The notes under the pieces are model-generated. The model was not told where the DNA came from. It searched no databases and saw only the letters and a program-made list of their open reading frames with translations. From Talinum fruticosum (lineage: Eukaryota; Streptophyta; Magnoliopsida; Caryophyllales; Talinaceae), in NCBI GenBank assembly GCA_021018815.1, contig JAITYX010000003.1, positions 4,264,501 through 4,328,500 of the forward strand: DNA of 64,000 bases, in the 5' to 3' direction. The translations under genes were made by a program, and so were the position numbers. Of the stretch, positions 58,589 to 64,000 are shown piece by piece (positions within the stretch are counted from its first letter, which is position 1; each line of letters opens with the position of its first letter).

Positions 58589-60162
58589 TGAAGGTTTGCT
58601 CGGGAGAGTCTCGAGTCACCCTAGAGGGGGTGAATAGGGTGAGGAAGAAATCGTGTGGAAATTCAAACTCTTTTGCCAAGTAAAATACGGAATGCGCTTC
58701 GAGTCAAAACAGAGTCGAAAAGTAGAGATTCGTAAAGACCGAATAGATAGAAATGGCAAGAAAAGCAAATGCTTTAGGACAGTCCGAGTCTAGAATGAAC
58801 TCGGAAAGTAAACACTTAGAGAATACGTGGAAACCCTCCCGGGAAGAAAACCACGGACCGTGTCAATCAAGACACGAAGTCAAATCCACTATTTTGAGTC
58901 CACAAAATACCGTGAACCGATCGAACCCGAGTTGCTCCCTTAGACAACTCTATACAAGTTTTCCTAGACTCGAAATTCCCTTATCTCATCTAGTACTTCC
59001 TAACCGAGATAACCCTTACAGTTAGGGACAACTAAGCCGAGTTCACCCTTACAGACTTAGTCAAGGGACCTTACAAAGAAAGTAAGAAAGAGTTTGTAAT
59101 CGAGTACAAGACCTTACAACTCGAAGGTAATGAATTACGGAATAGGAGTTGTAAGTAGAAGATTGAGAATGAATACAAAGACTTTGCACAAGTATGTATA
59201 TTAACAATAAGTTCGGCAATCTTCAAGTCTTGTGAAGTGGCTTCTATTTATAGATGACCAGGTAGAGTAGCCGTTATCTTCATCTGCCGACCGAGAGTCC
59301 TCTATGACCGTTGATAGAAGCTTTCGAGTCACTCGGAAAGTATCCGTTGTAATGTGAACATTGGACAACGGTTTAACTCTCTTGGAAGTCCCAAAACTAC
59401 TAGCGGTGTCCTGAGAGGTAAGGTGAAAACCACCGTTAAGCTTGGCGTTCCAGCTTTTCCAGATTTGGAAACAGACAGCTCCGACACAATCTTCCGGGAC
59501 TCGGAGCAGAGAAGGTGAAAAGCCATGTCTCGCTGGTGATTTGACGTTCGAAGCTAGGCTACTTTTGTAGTTTGAAAAGTGTATCCTCGATTGAATAACC
59601 TACAAAAGTAAATCAATTTTGTTTCTCAAAGTATAAAATACTTTGGTCCAAGATTAGACACGTGATAATAATTACGATGATTAAGCAATTAATTATCCGA
59701 GTCGAAGAGAAGTGGAATTTTCCGAGTCCAATATCAATGATACTCGGAATTCCATCTAACTTAGTCTAAGCGATAAATCAAGATAAGTAAAGAATATCGA
59801 GTGAGATAACTTGATATAGACTAAGTAATAATCATACTAAAAGTACCGACTATAACATAATAGAGCTTATAACCGTAAGTCGATTCGAGTGAGAAAAGAC
59901 GAAATACTAGTCTATTCAATCTGCGATAAATCTGAGTGATGAGGGACTCGTAACAGAGAACCAGCTTGTCCGAGTCACTTATAGATAAGCAAGAAGTATA
60001 AGAAGTAAAAGCTGTATCACTTAGAGAAGATACCATTTTACTCAAAGAAGTTTATGAGATACGAGAGAATGCCTTGGAATCAAAACTCTATAAGTATGAG
60101 ATGGTTATACTCGATTCATTTAATGCAATTTAGAAATGCGTTGAGAAGTGTCCGAGTCTTCA
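58589..60162 (-). mobile_element. 5' LTR of element I
   Basis: 1574 bp, tgaaggtttgctcgggag to gtccgagtcttca. Differences from the 3' LTR are few and mostly one-base indels or C/T-type changes, for example at the agactcgg/agattcgt and tctgccga/tctcgctga sites. TATA motif tctatttatag at 59243-59253. Confidence 0.92.
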
Positions 60163-60167
60163 CTCGG

Positions 60168-60440
60168 GACTTCGAAAATAGTTTCTAAAATAAAAATACT
60201 TGATAAAACCGCCATTCAAACTTTACCTAATTTATTTCAATTCGATTTAATAAAATTCGAAAATTTAAATAAGAGATTCATCCCTACTTTCTAAGTTTCA
60301 TCTTCAAAACCCTAAAATTATTTTCCAACTTTTAAAAACCCTAACGCCAAATCCAATGGGAAGCTCGGCCCCTGTGGCGGTGGTTCCGAAGGCTGTGGTT
60401 CCTATATAAATAAACCGTAATTGGGATTGAGAATGAAATG
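60168..60440. other. Spacer right of element I
   Basis: Removing element I joins this sequence to 49237. It is AT-rich, then contains aaaaccctaa words and a short open frame of 17 codons beginning MGSSAPVAVVPKAVV at about 60357. A tataaataaa word follows at 60402. No homology is recognised. Confidence 0.3.
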
Positions 60441-61409
60441 TGCACCCTTAGGTTGTGCCACCTATTGATCTTGAATCTTGAACAGATCCGGAGCGTGACG
60501 GTGGATGAACAAAACTTAAGAATGATTTTTGTGAAATTTGTGGCAGTAGAGTAGTGTAGGAGAATGATGAGATGCTTGATGGAGTAATGCTTAGCTGAAA
60601 ATGAGCTAAAAGATCGGAATACCGATTTGGCATTCAGTAGCTCTTAGTCTAATTTGAGCAACCTCGTAGCAAGGTTAATGACCTCTGTCAAAGTGAGGGT
60701 TTAGGCCCTCTATTTATAGAGGAAAGCTACGTCACAAAATGACCTAAAAGCAATGCAATTACCAATCGGAAATTGATTGAACTGGTCGGATTTCCTGGAG
60801 AGGATAAAGGGAAAAATCGGATAACATCCTCTTGAACCGGGAATCCCGTTTTGGTGCCAAGAAGGCCGGCGCCGGACAAGCAATGACATCTTGTGGAAGT
60901 TCCTAGGGTTCCATGCTTCGATTTCTATCGGGAACAAAACGTAGCGTTTTGGCAAATTGAGCCTGAAACGCGACGCCGATCACAAACGGTGTCGGATGGA
61001 TGTCTCATGTTCCGTGCCTCGCTTGGTCACTGAGTGAGAGTGAAAAACAATGCGTTGTTGCCCAAAATGGAGGTGACCAGCGCCGGTCAAGCAACTTTTC
61101 CATTTTTATAAACTTTCTATTTTAGAAAGTTTCTATTTTTAGTGAGTTTGAATTTTGGTGCGAGTTTGGGTTTCATGGTTGGGGGCTCGATCCGGGCTTG
61201 GTCCGGCCGAAAGAAAATAGGCTTGTGGGTTGGCCCAAAGCAAAGAAAGCTCCTTTTTGTGGTGCTAAAGGGTTTTCGTGGTTTACCGGCTTCGTCACGC
61301 CAATTAGACTCCGACCGTGATCCGAATTTGCAAACAGGATCGGGATCTCATCAACGGGTTAAAAAATAAAATAAATAGAAAAAGGATGACATTTTTTAGG
61401 TGTCTACAC
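60441..61409 (-). mobile_element. Ty3/gypsy-type LTR, copy 3 (minus)
   Basis: 969 bp. On the minus strand it begins TGTAGACACCTAAAAAATGT and ends GGGTGCACA. Homology to copies 1 and 2 covers the ends, the ggttgtgccacctattgatc block, the TATA box (60711-60718) and the cacgccaattagactccgacc block. No TSD or attached leader is recognised. Confidence 0.65.
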
Positions 61410-61725
61410 ATATATGCCTTAACTCAAAGAATAAATTCGGTAGAAGAGTGAGTTTAAAGAAAATGGGTTTGTAGGCCGGCCCAAAGCAAATGGGTTTGTG
61501 GGTCGCCCCAAAGCAAAGAAAGCTTCTTTTGTTATCCTAAGGGGTTCTTTTTGGTTGACTAGCTTCCATCACATCAATCGGACTCCAACCATAATCCAAA
61601 TTCGTAAACAAGACTAAGATTTCATCACCAGGCTAACAAATAAAATAAATAGAAAAACGGATGACATATTTTAGGTGTCTACACATATATGCCTTAACTC
61701 AAAGAATAAATTCGGTAGAAGTGAG
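61130..61725. repeat. 275-bp tandem duplication at LTR end
   Basis: The block tgtctacacatatatgcctt and the next 30 bases occur at 61401 and again at 61676, an offset of 275 bp. The preceding 150 bp (gctaaaggg/cctaagggg to ttaggtgtctac) are also repeated with divergence. The second copy contains two more short repeats of gcccaaagcaaa near 61480 and 61510. Confidence 0.8.
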
Positions 61726-62208
61726 TTGAAAGAGTTAATTAGACATATTTTAATGTTTGGCAAAGTAATTAAATTTCACTTAATATATCTAGCCAAAATA
61801 GAATTAACACTAGTAATTCCGATTGAATTTATGAAATAAGCCGAGTTTAAAGAATGGGTGAAAGATGTGAAAATATTTTGGCAAACTTTTAGTTTGAGTC
61901 GTATTGAGTTGGTCGGTTTTCATAACATAGTGATGCGGTTTGTGCTCGGTTGCATTGACTAGGTCAATATCTACTTTTCTAAGTAGAACTGAGTCCTAAA
62001 AATTTAAGAGATAATCTTTTAGATCCAAAGTCTTATGTCAATTATCGTTTAGTCATTATCTTGTGAATTTCACTTTATAATGCATCATGTTTAATCTTAA
62101 TCTTAGATGAATGACATTAAATCAAAATCAATTGAGGGGTTAGTTCATACCTAAATCTTCAGGGTTAACCTAAATCTTCGGGGTTAGTTCATACCTAAAT
62201 CTTTAGGG
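61726..62208. other. AT-rich stretch, nothing recognised
   Basis: No open frame or family match is seen. Near 62150-62215 the word acctaaatctt plus (c/t)(a/g)gggt occurs three times, a short imperfect repeat ending where gypsy integrase homology begins. Confidence 0.4.
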
Positions 62209-62612
62209 TGGGATGAGTTATGTCCCATATTGAGTTTGCCTTCAACAAGTGTCTAAGCAAGGTCACTGGCTTCTCTCCTTTTCAAGTTGCATATGGCCTT
62301 GGTGCCAATTCCCACTCCAACCAAGTTTAGTTGGGAGGCTGAGAAAAGGGAAAAGAAATTAAGGAGCTCCATGCAAAGGTGAGGGTCAACAAGAAGTCAA
62401 GCTCTAAGCCAACAAGTAGAGGAATGATGTCCATTTCTAGCCAAAATAGTTTGGACCCATATGAGGAAGGAAAAATTTCCTAACAAGAGGAAATCAAAGC
62501 TACTCCAAAGATCAAATAGACCCTTTATGGTCCTTGAGAAGATTGGTTCCAATGCATACGAGATTAATCTTCCTGGAGAATATAGAGTCTCAGCCACCAT
62601 GTGGCAAGTTTA
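62209..62612 (+). pseudogene. Ty3/gypsy integrase C-terminal remnant
   Basis: It begins at a WDEL block, then reads EFAFNKCLSKVTGFSPFQVA and YGLGANS after a frame change, the end of the gypsy integrase core. Another frame from about 62450 reads VWTHMRKEKFPNKRKSKLLQ, RSNRPFMVLEKIGSNAYEIN and LPGEYRVSATMWQV, ending in a stop. This is the conserved GPY/F-like C-terminal module of Ty3/gypsy integrases. A deletion between the blocks removed part of the linker. The polypurine tract and LTR downstream are in the order expected for the 3' end of a plus-strand element. Confidence 0.85.
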
Positions 62613-62666
62613 AGCCCCTATTTGATGAAATGATGATCTACCAAGTTTCAGTACAAACTCCTTCCA

Positions 62667-62684
62667 AGAAGGGGGAGAGGGGGA
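62667..62684 (+). other. Polypurine tract of gypsy element
   Basis: agaagggggagaggggga, 18 purines, lies 55 bases after the integrase stop and just before the presumed 3' LTR start. It is the expected primer for plus-strand synthesis. Confidence 0.75.
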
Positions 62685-63155
62685 TCATTGGGATCATGAG
62701 GACCTAGTCCTCATTCCAGCTCAGGATTCGAAGCTGAGGTAGATCAAACAAGCGATTGCCCTAATCAAGCCAAGCATGTGTTAAACCACTAGTGAACCAG
62801 TGCATTCATCCATGTTCTGACCTCTGGACTTGTGGTGATGCTCAGTTGAGAATCAACAAGGTTAGGGACTTGACACACTTCTTGCATCAAACTCTAAGGT
62901 GTCTTTTGTCAAATAATTCAAGTTGAAGCTCAGTTTAAGACCATTTGATTAAATCTAAGTCAGCTAGAACAAAACAGTGCAGTTCAGGGTCCAGTTCAGC
63001 TTAGGCTTTATCACAAGGCCCTTTTATGATGGATCTTAATCTCAATTTTTGTAAGATTTTTAGGCCCTAAAGTTACACCTAAATATTTATCAAATCCATG
63101 GCCTAACGTTGGAGGCAAGCAGCTTTAAGGGTTGCTTTTATCCCATCAAAGAAGC

Positions 63156-63158
<3 letters not shown>

Positions 63159-63231
<73 letters not shown>
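63159..63231. repeat. (TA)n microsatellite
   Basis: About 73 bp of uninterrupted AT dinucleotides within the gypsy 3' LTR. The long IYIYIY reading frame across it is an artefact of the repeat. Confidence 0.98.
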
Positions 63232-63232
<1 letters not shown>

Positions 63233-63525
63233 CCCAAGTTGTATTCTTACAGCCAGCAACTGCACTTTGGGGAGTTCAAGGTTAGAGAACCACTTGAATT
63301 TCAGCCCAAATTAGGAAAGTGAAGATGCTCTCCAAGCTGGACACCTCACTCCCTTGTTTAGTTAGATAATTGAGGTGTCAAAGGTTAGATTAAGGCTGAA
63401 TTGTTCAATTTCCAAGCTTTAAAATTCAGGTTTTTATTTTCTGTATTTTGTTGCCTGTTTTAGCATCGTTTTAGCTAAGTTTATTCCCCCTTTTGCAATG
63501 TAACAATTGCATTTGAGAGGGGCAT

Positions 63526-63532
63526 ATAAATC
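63526..63532 (+). promoter_or_regulatory. TATA box of gypsy 3' LTR
   Basis: tataaat follows gagaggggca and precedes a cccccctcttctctctttc pyrimidine tract, a typical plant LTR core promoter with a pyrimidine-rich start region. Confidence 0.6.
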
Positions 63533-64000
63533 CCCCCTCTTCTCTCTTTCATGTACTTAGCTTATAACTTAACGAAACTTCAGAATTTGAGGATTCAAAC
63601 TTCTCTCTTAAACTCCTACTTGTATTTTGAAGTAGTGATTTACTAGTTCTTTTTAGTCCAACTTGGTGGTGTTTCCGTATCCATGTTGTCGTATGGAGAT
63701 TGCCCCCTGTACTCTTAGATGTAGTTGAACTATCCAACTCTTGTTTTGTTTCTTTAGCTTGTTATTTTTCTCCCTCAGTCAACTGCTTGTTATCTCACTT
63801 GGTTGCCTCTTATTGTTTGAACTTGCTCCTTGTGAGCCTATATGTATCAGTGGACCTTTGGGCCTCTCTCCATGGTAGGTGTCCTTGAGCTTTTAGCTTT
63901 ATGCACCTGCTTGGATGTTGAACCATATGATGTGGATCATCTGATAATTTTCTAACATCTGCTTCATCCTATGTTTGTTCTCCTTTACTCCTTCCTCTCC

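Larger units (their letters stand above)
49243..60162 (-). mobile_element. Copia/Sirevirus element I, full length, TSD ctcgg
   Basis: 10,920 bp between ctcgg (49238-49242) and ctcgg (60163-60167), a perfect 5-bp TSD. In minus-strand order: 5' LTR 60162-58589, primer site, gag, protease, integrase, RT, RNase H, third ORF, polypurine tract and 3' LTR 50821-49243. The two LTRs (1574 and 1579 bp) look nearly identical by eye, so the insertion is young. Even so, gag-pol is broken into many short frames, and several breaks fall at CAG/CGAG sites (see findings). It provides the reference layout for the other copies. Confidence 0.92.
62689..64000 (+). mobile_element. 3' LTR of gypsy element, cut by window end
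   Basis: It starts at or near tgggatcatgaggacc, directly after the polypurine tract. It contains a (TA)n microsatellite, a TATA box at 63526 and a T/C-rich transcribed part. No CA terminus or second primer site is seen before 64000, so the LTR probably continues beyond the window. Confidence 0.6.

Noticed and set aside
63132..63314. Reading frame with an IYIYIY run
   Set aside because: Produced by the (TA)n microsatellite.

Overview
This window is plant nuclear DNA, almost certainly from an angiosperm, and consists almost entirely of nested LTR retrotransposons. I see no convincing host gene, tRNA, rRNA or CRISPR array. The dominant family is a Ty1/copia element that I assign to the Sirevirus (SIRE/Maximus) lineage. 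It has LTRs of about 1.5 kb running TGAAGACTC...AACCTTCA, an initiator-Met-tRNA-type primer site, a UBN2-type gag with a CCHC knuckle, the pol order PR-IN-RT-RH, and a third ORF between pol and the 3' LTR. A Ty3/gypsy-type family, with LTRs beginning TGTAGACACCT and about 1 kb long, is also present. There is a solo gypsy-type LTR (TGTAACACC...GGTATTACA) and the 3' end of another gypsy element at the right edge.

Layout, left to right. 1-1073: a minus-strand gypsy LTR with its leader. 1440-7635: the 5' part of minus-strand copia element A, whose gag is split by a solo LTR (4449-5980, TSD tgatg). 7636-8085, 17214-18837 and 45249-45715: three dispersed pieces of one older minus-strand copia element, C. 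8086-17213: plus-strand copia element B (TSD gcatg), inserted in C; its 5' LTR holds a gypsy solo LTR (8717-13227), which in turn holds a copia solo LTR (11562-13093, TSD aatat). 18838-45248: minus-strand copia element D, inserted in the gag of C. 45716-49242: plus-strand gypsy LTR and leader, split by a copia solo LTR (46960-48514). 49243-60162: a structurally complete minus-strand copia element I with near-identical LTRs and a perfect TSD (ctcgg). 60441-61409: another minus-strand gypsy LTR. 62209-64000: gypsy integrase tail, polypurine tract and 3' LTR.

The most unusual feature is the 3' LTR of element D. It should be about 1.5 kb but spans 18.3 kb, because an internal segment of about 760 bp that includes the TATA box has become a satellite-like array of 21 monomers. 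The array has two higher-order repeat patterns: a four-monomer period of about 3.03 kb on the left and a strictly alternating two-monomer period of about 1.55 kb on the right. A later solo LTR interrupts it. The 5' LTR of the same element has only two copies of the segment.

A second theme is a recurrent one-base difference between copies at CAG/CTG sites (CAG versus CGAG, CTG versus CTCG). In at least two places it breaks the integrase frame of the otherwise young element I. This may be a consensus-sequencing artefact at methylated CHG sites, so the apparent decay of coding regions here should be read with caution.

Coordinates of LTR ends with TSDs are read directly to the base. Domain limits inside degraded polyproteins are approximate.
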